This document shows, one piece after another, positions 35,396-43,073 of a stretch of 49,272 nucleotides of DNA (position 1 is the first letter of the stretch; each line of letters starts with the position of its first letter). Under the pieces are notes generated by a model, which was not told the DNA's origin, searched no databases, and saw only the letters and a program-made list of their open reading frames with translations. Source of the DNA: JAZRZI01 sp045601325 (GTDB taxonomy: Bacteria; Bacillota_I; Bacilli_A; RFN20; CAG-826); the NCBI GenBank assembly GCA_045601325.1, contig JAZRZI010000057.1:1-49272 (forward strand), in the 5' to 3' direction. The position numbers and the translations under genes were made by a program.

Positions 35396-36736
35396 ATGAA
35401 ATCTAAAAGACTATCGTTCTTTGCTTGCTTATTAGCATGTGGTGCAGCTATTCCTGCACTTAATGCTTGCGGTGACGATGGAAAAATTCACGTTTCTTTC
35501 TGGCACACAATGGGCCAAGCAAACCAAGCCTTGTTAGATAGAATGATTGTTCAATTTAACGAAATCTATCCTGATGTTAAGATTGACCATTCATCACAAG
35601 GTGACTACATATCAATTCACGAAAAATTACAATCCGCCATTCCAGCGGGCACAATGCCTACAATGGCGTTCTGTTATCCTGACCACGTTGCTGACTATTT
35701 AGACAGCAAAGCAGTCATTAATTTAGATGATTATCTCAATGATCCTGAATTAGGATATACAGATGAAGATGGCTTAGTTTCTGACTATGTCCAATCTTAT
35801 TGGCAAGAAGGACAAAGCTATACTTTGAGTGGCACATATTCAGTTCCTTACGCAAAATCTACTGAAGTCCTCTTCTATAACAAAACATTCTTCGAAAAAT
35901 ATAATCTCTCATTACCTCAAACATGGGAGGAAATGTGGGCTTTATGCAAAAACATTAAAGAGAATATTATGGATAAAGGTTTAGAGCCTGATCTACAATT
36001 CCCTTTAGGCTATGACTCTGATAGCAACTTATTCATTACTCTTTGTGAACAAAGAGGTATTGGTTACACAACTAACGACAATGTTAGCAAAGCTAGCGAC
36101 CATATTTTGTTTAATTCTCCTGAAGCAAAAGCAATGGTTGAAGAACTTAATGGCTATGCCAAAAAAGGCTGGTTTGCTACTAAAAACATGTTAGGTTCTA
36201 ACGCATATACTTCAACATATTTCACAGAACTTAAAACAGTTATGTCCATTGGCTCTACTGGTGGCACAAGCTATCAAGTCAGTAGTAACTTTGAAGTCGC
36301 AGTTGCTCGTGTTCCTACAACTGGCGCAACTGGTGCTTCAAGTAAAATCATTTCTCAAGGCCCATCTATCTGCTTCTTTAAGAAAGGCACAGCTGAACAA
36401 AAGACAGCAGCATGGAACTTCTATAAATTCATTACACGTGCATTTAATACTGCAGCTTATGGTGTTTTAACTGGTTATGAACCTGTTAGAAGATCATCTT
36501 TCACATTGCCACAATATGAAGAATATATCGCTGGTGATTCTTTACAAGCTAGAGTTAGTAGAGTTACCGCTACAATTCAAGAAGATCAATACTTATTCTC
36601 TCCTGTATTTGTCGGTTCTGCAGTTGCTCGTGAAGAAGTTGGCAATATCTTAGTCAACTATTACAAAGGTTTAAAGACCTTGGATCAAGCATTTGCAGAT
36701 GCATATGCAAGAACCATTGAAGGTACTAAGAAGTAG
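35396..36736 (+). CDS. ABC importer substrate-binding lipoprotein 2
   Basis: 446 residues with a signal peptide and lipobox LNAC. The mature part starts DGKIHVSFWHTMGQ and follows the same UgpB/MalE-type fold as the preceding gene, with conserved CYPDHVA, YAKSTEVLFYNK and GPSICFFKKG. The pair arose by tandem duplication and has diverged enough that they may bind different ligands or different sizes of the same ligand. The ribosome binding site is AAGGAT. No second permease set is present, so both presumably feed the same importer. Confidence 0.94.
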   Translation: MKSKRLSFFACLLACGAAIPALNACGDDGKIHVSFWHTMGQANQALLDRMIVQFNEIYPDVKIDHSSQGDYISIHEKLQSAIPAGTMPTMAFCYPDHVADYLDSKAVINLDDYLNDPELGYTDEDGLVSDYVQSYWQEGQSYTLSGTYSVPYAKSTEVLFYNKTFFEKYNLSLPQTWEEMWALCKNIKENIMDKGLEPDLQFPLGYDSDSNLFITLCEQRGIGYTTNDNVSKASDHILFNSPEAKAMVEELNGYAKKGWFATKNMLGSNAYTSTYFTELKTVMSIGSTGGTSYQVSSNFEVAVARVPTTGATGASSKIISQGPSICFFKKGTAEQKTAAWNFYKFITRAFNTAAYGVLTGYEPVRRSSFTLPQYEEYIAGDSLQARVSRVTATIQEDQYLFSPVFVGSAVAREEVGNILVNYYKGLKTLDQAFADAYARTIEGTKK

Positions 36737-36745
36737 GAGATAACA

Positions 36746-38110
36746 ATGAAGAAAAAATTATTAAAATCATTAGTTGTTACCTTAGCCTTAGGTGCTGGAA
36801 TGCATTTTGTTACTGGTTGTAATAGAAGTGTTAACTATGTTAATAAATGCAAACTTTCTGATTACTATTCAGGCACAGTTCAAGGCAAAAACTTCTTAGA
36901 TAACGGTATTGGATATGTCACTGTCAAAAGATATGTTGATGGTGATACATCTCACTTCACTCAAATAGAAGATAGACAACGTTTAGTTAAATCTCGTTAT
37001 TTAGGTGTTGATACTCCTGAATCAACAGGCCAAATTGAAGAATGGGGCAAAGCTGCTAGTAACTTTACTCACACAAAACTTGAATCCGCTAAAACGATTG
37101 TTTTAACTACTGATGTTACCGGAATTGGTAAACCAGCAGAAACAGATAGCACTGGTTCAAGATTTAAAACATTAGTTTGGGTTAGTGAAAAAGAAAATGC
37201 AAAGTTAAGCGAATTAAAATGTTTAAACCTTTGGTTGGTCCAAGAAGGATACTCAACCGGTAAAGGTTTATCTGGTTCTCCACTTACAGATTGGTTCACT
37301 AAAGCAGACTTACAAGCTCAAAAACAAAAGATTCATATTTGGGACCCAAAAGGCGACCCTAATTTTGATAGATCTTTAGCTATTCCTACAACATTAGAAG
37401 CTTTATCTACAAGATACGCTGAAGGCGAAGATAGCGATGAACCTGAATGGTTTGGCGCTAAAATTCGTGTTCAAGGTGTTGTTTGCAAATTATCTGGTGA
37501 CTTTGATGCATATATCTCAGTTACAGGTGATGATGGTAGTGTATATGGCTTATATATCTTTGCTGGTTATAAATCATATGCACCTATGAGAACATTAGGA
37601 AACTTAATTGAAATCGTTGGAACATACACAATGTTTATGGGCAATCCTCAATTAACTGGTGTTTCTTATAACGCTTTCTTACCTGATGAAAAAACAGATA
37701 TGAAACTCATTTCTAAGGACAATCCATATAGTATTCCTACTAAAACAGTTCCAGAAATCTCTAATAAAGAATCTGTTAACTTAATTTGTGGTGTTGAAAA
37801 CCTCTATTGCTACAAAGGCAAAACTGAAATCGACGCTACTACACAAGTACCTAGCGGTGCTCTTACATTAAGATGTAGAGATGCAAACGACAACGAACTT
37901 TCAATCAGAGTTCCTGAAGATGTGTTCATTTTCGATGCTAGTGGCACTCGTATTAGAGATGCTTCCTTGTTAGAAGGAAAAACTGTCAGTGCAATCGGTG
38001 CTGTTAACTTCTATGCTCCTGATGAAGATAATCCTTATGAAGGATATTATCAACTCAGATTATGTCATAAAGACGATTTTCATGTTATTAACGACGGTAG
38101 CGTCGAGTAA
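36746..38110 (+). CDS. surface nuclease lipoprotein (SNase plus OB-fold-like)
   Basis: 454 residues with lipobox VTGC. Residues about 55-215 form a staphylococcal-nuclease-like domain: VDGDTSHF and RYLGVDTPE match the D21, R35, D40 and E43 positions of S. aureus nuclease. The R87 region reads SRFKTLVWV, so that Arg may be a Lys. The C-terminal half has two beta-rich segments resembling the OB-fold domains of YhcR-type secreted nucleases (IRVQGVVCKL..., then TLRCRDANDNELSIRV). It is encoded 9 nt after the second binding lipoprotein with GGAG, inside the importer operon. It probably digests extracellular nucleic acid at the cell surface. Confidence 0.88.
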   Translation: MKKKLLKSLVVTLALGAGMHFVTGCNRSVNYVNKCKLSDYYSGTVQGKNFLDNGIGYVTVKRYVDGDTSHFTQIEDRQRLVKSRYLGVDTPESTGQIEEWGKAASNFTHTKLESAKTIVLTTDVTGIGKPAETDSTGSRFKTLVWVSEKENAKLSELKCLNLWLVQEGYSTGKGLSGSPLTDWFTKADLQAQKQKIHIWDPKGDPNFDRSLAIPTTLEALSTRYAEGEDSDEPEWFGAKIRVQGVVCKLSGDFDAYISVTGDDGSVYGLYIFAGYKSYAPMRTLGNLIEIVGTYTMFMGNPQLTGVSYNAFLPDEKTDMKLISKDNPYSIPTKTVPEISNKESVNLICGVENLYCYKGKTEIDATTQVPSGALTLRCRDANDNELSIRVPEDVFIFDASGTRIRDASLLEGKTVSAIGAVNFYAPDEDNPYEGYYQLRLCHKDDFHVINDGSVE

Positions 38111-38128
38111 AAGAAAGGAAAATAAAAT

Positions 38129-39334
38129 ATGAAAAAAATGTTAAAGACTAGTTTATTGCTAGCATTAGCTCTTCCAGTAATGGTTGGCTGTAACAAAGGT
38201 CCTTCTTATAAGGAAACAAGAACCGAAGAAGATCTTATCTTAGAACTCGCTCAACAAGCATTAGCGGAAGTCGGTGTTGGATATGCTTCATTCTCATCAA
38301 CAGGTTTAGCATATGGTGATAACGATTTAATTACATCTGTTAATGAAAAAGTTTGGGAAGGTGATGAAATTGGTCTAAACTTCTCTATTAAATATACACT
38401 TATTCCTCAAGAAGACAATTTCCCAAAAGAATTTGTCACATTAAGCGAAGAAGGCGACAAATTAATCGCTGGCTTAGTCAAGATGGAAGAACTTTCAGAA
38501 GTTGGTAAAGCTCTTGAAGGTGCTGCTTACACATTAAAAGCAGATGTTTACTTTGATGGTTATGGTGAAAACTTCAAAGTTAATGGTTTAACAACCACTG
38601 ATACATTCCTTGATCAAAAGATTTCTACAAAATCATGGAATGCAATCGCAAAAGTTGCAAAAGTTGCGGCAACACTAGGACAATTAAAAGCTACAACAAA
38701 GAATAATGACTATGTCATTTTCCAAGGTGTTTATAATGCATGGTATTCTGATGGATATGATGAGTTATACTCCGGTGCATTTATTGCTAATGGAAATGAT
38801 GCAATCATGATTTACGCTGGCACAATCACTGAAGATTTCTTCGATGCAGAAACTAAAGAATTAAAGATTCATGCTGGTGATGCAGTCGAAGTATTTGGTA
38901 GAGTTTCTCCATACAACGGCTTATACGAAGTTAAACCTATTTCTGTTACTAAAATTACAGATCAAAGTGTTATCGAATCTATCGCTACTCCAGTTGAAAA
39001 CCCTATGACAGTTACACAAGTTAACGAATCAAAAATTGATGCTACTGGTAAATTAGTTACACTTACTGGTTTAAAGATCAAAGAACTTCCTAAAGAATTA
39101 AAGATTGGTTCACACTGGACAATCAAAGCTGAAGACGCATCAAAAAATGAAATTACAATTTATGTTAATTACCACGTTGGCGAAGCAGCACAAACAGCAA
39201 TTAAGACTGTCATTGAAGGCTTAGGTGAAAGCACATTCACATTCCATGGAGTCTTATCATGTTACAACAAGATGCAAGTTTCCCCAGTCAATACTGCAAC
39301 TGGCACTGCAGCAGGCGCATTTGTCGCTGAATAG
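38129..39334 (+). CDS. lipoprotein with OB-fold-like domains
   Basis: 401 residues with lipobox VGC (MVGCNKG). The mature protein has an N-terminal acidic alpha/beta region. It is followed by two segments that look like OB-fold modules (NNDYVIFQGVYNAWYSDG...AVEVFGRVSPYNGLYEV and GKLVTLTGLKIKEL...STFTFHGVLSCYNKMQV), similar to the C-terminal half of the preceding nuclease. No catalytic motif is seen. It is the last gene of the importer operon, 18 nt after the nuclease, and is followed by a terminator. A nucleic-acid or oligonucleotide-binding role at the surface is suggested by the fold and context only. Confidence 0.8.
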   Translation: MKKMLKTSLLLALALPVMVGCNKGPSYKETRTEEDLILELAQQALAEVGVGYASFSSTGLAYGDNDLITSVNEKVWEGDEIGLNFSIKYTLIPQEDNFPKEFVTLSEEGDKLIAGLVKMEELSEVGKALEGAAYTLKADVYFDGYGENFKVNGLTTTDTFLDQKISTKSWNAIAKVAKVAATLGQLKATTKNNDYVIFQGVYNAWYSDGYDELYSGAFIANGNDAIMIYAGTITEDFFDAETKELKIHAGDAVEVFGRVSPYNGLYEVKPISVTKITDQSVIESIATPVENPMTVTQVNESKIDATGKLVTLTGLKIKELPKELKIGSHWTIKAEDASKNEITIYVNYHVGEAAQTAIKTVIEGLGESTFTFHGVLSCYNKMQVSPVNTATGTAAGAFVAE

Positions 39335-39353
39335 TCTTAAAACCACTCTAATT

Positions 39354-39381
39354 AAGCAGCTCATAACGGGCTGCTTTTTTG
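39354..39381 (+). terminator. terminator of the importer/nuclease operon
   Basis: AAGCAGC (39354-39360) pairs with GCTGCTT (39370-39376), followed by TTTT. Confidence 0.92.
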
Positions 39382-39421
39382 ATTTTCATAAGATTTAATG
39401 TGAAAAAATCATTTTTTCTAT

Positions 39422-39450
39422 TTTCAAATAAATAATTATTTATATATAAT
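39422..39450 (+). promoter_or_regulatory. promoter of the 187-residue lipoprotein gene
   Basis: A consensus TATAAT (39445-39450) with a weak TTTCAA 17 nt upstream (39422-39427). The leader carries AAAGGAG. Confidence 0.6.
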
Positions 39451-39482
39451 GTGAATTAGGGAAACTAAAAGGAGATATTATA

Positions 39483-40046
39483 ATGTACAAAAAATTATTA
39501 GTTTTAGCTGCAGCAGCACTCGCAATGGTAGGCTGTGGTGGCAAAAAAGGCCCAACAGAACATACAGCTACTTTAACAGCTGCAAACGTTTTAGGTTACA
39601 ATCCTACAGCTGAAGTGGAAGATGAAAGAAACGTCGTTTACGGTGACAGCGAAGCAGCAGTCGAAGTTGAAGGCGTTACAGTTTCATGGGTTGGTATCGG
39701 TTGCTATGGCGATTCCACAGTTGATGAAGTTAAGACATGGGACGAAACAGGTTGGTTCCAAATGAGAAAGAATTCCAATTCTAAATTAAACTTCTCAGTT
39801 GAAGGCACACTCAAATCCGTCACATTAACATTAGCTACAAGAAAATCTAACTACGATGCGACTAAACCATTAAAATGGACAGTTGGTGAAGAAACAGGCA
39901 CAGTTGACTTTGTCAAAGACACAGCAGATGTCGCTCTTCCATTCGAAGGTCAAGAAGCTTCTTCAGGCTCATTCGAATACGATGTAGATGATGATTACTC
40001 ATACACAGTTTATGTTGACCACGTCACAGTCGTCTACTTAGCATAA
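39483..40046 (+). CDS. small beta-sandwich lipoprotein
   Basis: 187 residues with lipobox VGC (AMVGCGGK). The mature part is acidic and beta-rich and ends in an alternating strand, YTVYVDHVTVVYL, like the last strand of jelly-roll carbohydrate-binding modules. Trp and Tyr residues are frequent (VSWVGIGCYG, WFQMRKNSNSK), but no binding site can be named. C-rich codons suggest high expression. It has its own promoter and terminator. No family is recognised with confidence. Confidence 0.8.
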   Translation: MYKKLLVLAAAALAMVGCGGKKGPTEHTATLTAANVLGYNPTAEVEDERNVVYGDSEAAVEVEGVTVSWVGIGCYGDSTVDEVKTWDETGWFQMRKNSNSKLNFSVEGTLKSVTLTLATRKSNYDATKPLKWTVGEETGTVDFVKDTADVALPFEGQEASSGSFEYDVDDDYSYTVYVDHVTVVYLA

Positions 40047-40069
40047 TTTTTAATCGACATTATTTGATT

Positions 40070-40096
40070 AGACCGTGTTCTCACGGTCTTTTCTTT
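40070..40096 (+). terminator. terminator
   Basis: AGACCGTG (40070-40077), loop TTCT, CACGGTCT (40082-40089), then TTTCTTTTT. Confidence 0.92.
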
Positions 40097-40097
40097 T

Positions 40098-40106
40098 TGC
40101 TATAAT
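40098..40106 (+). promoter_or_regulatory. extended -10 promoter of the phosphatase lipoprotein
   Basis: TGCTATAAT lies 18 nt before the ATG at 40125. It starts immediately after the preceding terminator's T-run. The short leader has AAGGA. Confidence 0.65.
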
Positions 40107-40124
40107 CTACTCAAGGATTGTTTT

Positions 40125-41264
40125 ATGAAAAAGAATATCAAAGTTTTTTATCCAATACTATTTTCTATGCTTTTGACGGGTTGTGCGAAAGTGCCAAGCG
40201 AGTTTGCTTTTAACGTTGATAGTGAATTATTTGAGGCGAATATTCATACAGAAATCCAACGTGATTTTATAGTTGCAACTACTGCAGATATTTCTTTTGA
40301 TGGAATGGGCTCTTTAGAACAATCTCAACCTTTACCGGTTAATATTTCTTGGACTATAAAAAACGACACTAATTCTAAACCTAGTAAATATAATGTTTTG
40401 ATTAGTGAAAATTCTGACTTAGAAACTTATAAAACTTATTCAACCAAGAAAACTAGTATTGATGTTTATAACTTAAAAGTTGCCACTCAATATTATTATC
40501 GAATTGACGCTATTTATTCCTCTAAAACATTTAATAGTGATATTTATTCTTTTAAAGTAGTGGATGAAGCACCTAGAAATATCTATGTTGAAAAGTTAAA
40601 CAATATCAGAGATTTAGGTGGATGGAAAATTGATGATACTCATAGAGTTAAACAAGGAATGATATATCGTTCTCCTGAATTTAATGAAACAGGCACTAAA
40701 AAGTGTTTATTGAATAAGAATAGCATTTCAACATTGGTGAATGATTTGGGTATCAAAACCGATGTTGATATTAGAAGAAATGATGTTGATAGCAGTGGTT
40801 CAATTGAAACAGGTGGCATTACTTCTTCCCCATTAGGCAATGATGTCAACTATGTTTGTTATCCAATGATTTATAAAGGTTATAACGTTTTAGAACATGA
40901 ACCTAATAAAGAATCAATCAAATCATTCTTTAATTTACTTGCGGATGAAACTAAATACCCTGTTATTTTCCATTGCGCACAAGGCAAGGATAGAACCGGT
41001 TGTTTAAGTTTTGTTTTAAACGCTTTGCTAGGTGTCTCTAGATTAGACTTAGAAAAAGATTATATGTTCACTAACTTTTCAGTTGTAGGTGGACTTTGCA
41101 ATTTGAATAAAGATGTTCAGCTAAAATACGAAGCTACTTTGTTGACTTATAAAAGAGATAATGTGGATCTTACTTACCAGGAACGTACATACGCGTACTT
41201 AAACGAGAAGATAGGTGTTTCTAATGAAAACCTAGATAAAATAATCGATATTCTTGTAGATTAA
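40125..41264 (+). CDS. lipoprotein tyrosine phosphatase with N-terminal beta domain
   Basis: 379 residues with lipobox LTGC. Residues about 60-150 resemble a fibronectin-III-like domain (PVNISWTIKND, ATQYYYRIDAIY, IYSFKVV). The C-terminal half matches the Y_phosphatase3 (LipA/PtpB-like) family: NIRDLGGW, QGMIYRSPEF and the catalytic P-loop HCAQGKDRTG with the CX5R cysteine and arginine. This family removes phosphate from phosphotyrosine, phosphoinositides or other small phosphoesters. Surface display of such an enzyme in a host-associated bacterium suggests phosphate release from external substrates or action on host molecules. Both options are inference. Monocistronic. Confidence 0.9.
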   Translation: MKKNIKVFYPILFSMLLTGCAKVPSEFAFNVDSELFEANIHTEIQRDFIVATTADISFDGMGSLEQSQPLPVNISWTIKNDTNSKPSKYNVLISENSDLETYKTYSTKKTSIDVYNLKVATQYYYRIDAIYSSKTFNSDIYSFKVVDEAPRNIYVEKLNNIRDLGGWKIDDTHRVKQGMIYRSPEFNETGTKKCLLNKNSISTLVNDLGIKTDVDIRRNDVDSSGSIETGGITSSPLGNDVNYVCYPMIYKGYNVLEHEPNKESIKSFFNLLADETKYPVIFHCAQGKDRTGCLSFVLNALLGVSRLDLEKDYMFTNFSVVGGLCNLNKDVQLKYEATLLTYKRDNVDLTYQERTYAYLNEKIGVSNENLDKIIDILVD

Positions 41265-41266
41265 TC

Positions 41267-41295
41267 TTGCTACTATTTTTTCATTGTTATAAAAT
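41267..41295 (+). promoter_or_regulatory. promoter of tRNA-Lys
   Basis: TTGCTA (41267-41272), a 17-nt spacer and TAAAAT (41290-41295), 14 nt before the tRNA. Confidence 0.65.
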
Positions 41296-41309
41296 AATAC
41301 GGCAAGTAT

Positions 41310-41385
41310 GGTCCCTTAGCTCAGCTGGTAGAGCAAATGACTCTTAATCATTGGGTCGAAGGTTCGAATCCCTCAGGGATCACCA
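41310..41385 (+). tRNA. tRNA-Lys (anticodon CTT)
   Basis: 76 nt with the full cloverleaf and encoded CCA. The acceptor stem is GGTCCCT/AGGGATC, the D arm contains AGCTCAGCTGGTAGAGC and the anticodon stem is AATGA/TCATT with loop CTCTTAA (anticodon 41343-41345). The T arm contains GGTTCGAATCC. It reads AAG. A terminator follows at 41397, and the next 1.6 kb is a patch of gene debris, as is common beside tRNA genes. Confidence 0.97.
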
Positions 41386-41396
41386 ATTCTTAAATG

Positions 41397-41418
41397 ACGA
41401 GATTTATCTCGTTTTTTA
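41397..41418 (+). terminator. terminator after tRNA-Lys
   Basis: ACGAGA pairs with TCTCGT over TTTA, followed by TTTTT. Confidence 0.85.
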
Positions 41419-41436
41419 TTTTTCTTTATTGATTGA

Positions 41437-42075
41437 TTCGATAATATTTCTTATTGTTTTTGGCAAGTTTTCAATGTAACTATCGCAGATAATCTCTACT
41501 TCTTTATGGATCAAATGTTAGGTGCGACTGGTGGCACAACATCTATGGATAATTTCTCTGAAACACAGATAGATTTATTAGAAAATACGTTATTAAAATA
41601 TTCTGGTGACCATACTGGCGATACTAATTTTGCATATGATAAATGTGTTGATAATATAACGTTTGGATTCAAGAGTGGTGAAGAACCTGTCTATAGAGGC
41701 GAGCAAATTGTTGCTGGTGAAGATAAATCAATCGAGTTTGAAAGAGGTTCCTATTCTGTGGTGGAATTTGATTACAAAATCATCTCTGAAAGTGGCACTA
41801 CTTTCAGCTTTGCATTGCTTGATACTGAATCATCTGGTTGGAGTTCATTTTATGGTCTTTTCGCTGTTTCAGCTTCTGGCGGAAACTTCAGTGGTATGAC
41901 ATTCTCAACATTATCAGATGGACATATTCATGTAACAATCAATGTTTCTCAATTAACTAAATCGGGTAATCTAAATGATTTAAATAGTGCACCTGAAGCA
42001 TTTAATATTATTTTTATTAGAGGCTCCTTGTCTACTGCTACAGCTTACATAGATAATGTCAAAGTAACACTTTAA
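41437..42075 (+). pseudogene. 5'-truncated surface protein, jelly-roll-like C-terminal piece
   Basis: The frame is open from 41437 and reads sensibly through the first ATG (41506): VTIADNLYFFMDQMLGATGG spans that codon. There is no ribosome binding site, signal peptide or start upstream, so this looks like the C-terminal part of a once larger exported protein. The remainder is a beta-rich domain ending in TAYIDNVKVTL, similar to carbohydrate-binding jelly rolls and to the end of the 39483-40046 lipoprotein. If translation starts at ATG 41506 a protein of 189 residues would result, without export signal. A terminator follows. Family not identified. Confidence 0.6.
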
Positions 42076-42093
42076 TAAATTAGAAATTTAATA

Positions 42094-42130
42094 TGAAAGT
42101 AACACGTGATGCGTGTTGCTTTCATTTTTC
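42094..42130 (+). terminator. strong terminator
   Basis: TGAAAGTAACACG (42094-42106) pairs with CGTGTTGCTTTCA (42112-42124) with one T-G pair, followed by TTTTT. Confidence 0.9.
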
Positions 42131-42131
42131 T

Positions 42132-42200
42132 GGCTCTATTAACTAAAGTGGGGGATTAGTGGGGAGTTCCCATAAAACCATTCACTAAAGTGGGGAGCAA
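42132..42200 (-). repeat. probable IS end with repeated ACTAAAGTGGGG motifs
   Basis: GGCTCT at 42132 is followed by ACTAAAGTGGGG at 42142-42153 and an exact copy at 42184-42195, 42 bp apart. A related TTAGTGGGGAG lies at 42156-42166. The segment lies just beyond the 3' end of the transposase remnant. A terminus starting GGCTCT would fit ISL3-family ends, and subterminal repeats are usual transposase-binding sites. The opposite end is not in the window. Confidence 0.45.
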
Positions 42201-42205
42201 AATAT

Positions 42206-42228
42206 AAGAGGGATTCGTCCCTCTTTTA
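42206..42228 (+). terminator. UUCG-tetraloop terminator-like hairpin
   Basis: AAGAGGGA (42206-42213), loop TTCG, TCCCTCTT (42218-42225), then TT. It is placed 7 nt beyond the stop of the leftward transposase remnant, and the preceding ATATAAGAGGG gives the leftward reading some T/A content. Confidence 0.6.
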
Positions 42229-42234
42229 TGATGG

Positions 42235-42519
42235 TTATTTGTTATATAAATACATCAATAAGCATTTTTTTCTAAAACGTTCAAAATTACGATATCCATA
42301 AGATAATTTAATTATTGTCTTGATATTATTATTGATGCATTCAGCAATACCATTTGAGATATGAATGTGGCATTGATTCTTGGTAAAACCATTAGCGATT
42401 TCATATCTCCATTTGTAATAGCTTTGCCCAACTTTTTTAAGCAGCTCGTTGTTTGTGTTTTTTAATCTCTCTGATGTATGAATTATATATCTTAAAGAAT
42501 CTTCAAATGAGCCATATCC
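42235..42519 (-). pseudogene. ISL3-family transposase, C-terminal remnant
   Basis: On the minus strand an open frame of 94 codons ends at 42235. It contains ISNGIAECINNNIKTI then KLSYGYRNFERFRKKC, which match the end of the ISL3 DDE transposase (S-N-G-x-x-E...N-N-x-I-K...Y-G-Y-R-N-F-x-R-F-R). The catalytic Glu of that block is present, but the N-terminal zinc finger, helix-turn-helix and the two catalytic Asp residues are missing. The frame breaks at a stop just past 42519, where unrelated sequence begins. A full ISL3 transposase is about 400-430 residues, so roughly three quarters is lost. Not functional. Confidence 0.85.
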
Positions 42520-42785
42520 CCGCTAAAGAAGACTCGTTTTTGGTAAAGGAGTTTGATTGCTTGGATGATTGTTATTTTAGAGATAGTTGGTATTTCATCT
42601 ATGGAAACGATACTGAAACCTATACTAATGATTATGGAACTATATTTCTAAAGAATGAACATGTGATTAAAATAAAGAATGAATCAGGTGTTTTACAATA
42701 TGAGAAAGAATCCGTCAACTTTAATTACGATTATCAAATTATTATTAATGAATCTCCAGTGAATATAACATATATAGGGAATTAA
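42507..42785 (+). pseudogene. remnant of an unrecognised gene at the IS junction
   Basis: 92 codons from ATG 42507: an acidic, aromatic-rich segment (VKEFDCLDDCYFRDSWYFIYG, ending INITYIGN-like strands) with no signal peptide or membrane span. The frame also continues upstream into the transposase remnant, where it is meaningless. It overlaps that remnant by 13 bp and has no ribosome binding site. It is probably the 3' part of a gene interrupted by the element, though a short real gene cannot be excluded. No family is recognised. Confidence 0.4.
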
Positions 42786-42853
42786 TGAACAAAATTAAAG
42801 CATTAAATGAGTAATAAATAATCCTGTGATTTGATATTATAAGCTAAATTATA

Positions 42854-42903
42854 GGGGTATTCAAAAATACAAAGGGGTATTCATTTTTTATAAGGGGTAT
42901 TCA
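42854..42903. repeat. three 20-bp-spaced iterons GGGGTATTCA
   Basis: Exact GGGGTATTCA copies start at 42854, 42874 and 42894, precisely 20 bp apart (about two helical turns, so on one face of the DNA). The flanking bases are also similar (AAGGGGTATTCATTTT in the last two). They may be protein-binding iterons of a vanished element, such as IS21-type multiple end repeats, or an operator cluster. Confidence 0.7.
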
Positions 42904-42943
42904 TTTTGTATTAAAATGACTATTCTTTGTCAACTTGAATACT

Positions 42944-42973
42944 AACCGTCTATCATAGGCGGTTTTTCTTTTG
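42944..42973 (+). terminator. terminator-like hairpin after the iterons
   Basis: AACCGTCT (42944-42951), ATCAT, AGGCGGTT (42957-42964), then TTTCTTTT. No clear gene ends here, so it presumably terminated a lost or degraded gene. Confidence 0.8.
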
Positions 42974-42998
42974 CCTTTTTCGCTATATTAGATATAAT
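42971..42998 (+). promoter_or_regulatory. promoter of the Rex-like gene
   Basis: TTGCCT (42971-42976), a 16-nt spacer and consensus TATAAT (42993-42998), giving a leader of about 70 nt. Confidence 0.6.
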
Positions 42999-43073
42999 TT
43001 AATTAAATATAAGTTAAATATTGAATTATTCGATTTCGTTTCTAAAATGAGCGAAAATAGTGGAGGTAGATTT

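Noticed and set aside
41421..41505. A minus-strand frame of 29 codons ending in LPKTIRNIIESINKEK, just after the tRNA terminator
   Set aside because: It is short, has no start, and lies antisense to the plus-strand frame that continues sensibly into the truncated surface protein; AT-rich DNA gives such frames by chance.
42841..42903. CRISPR array
   Set aside because: Only three 10-bp cores at 20-bp spacing, with no unique spacers of normal size and no cas genes.
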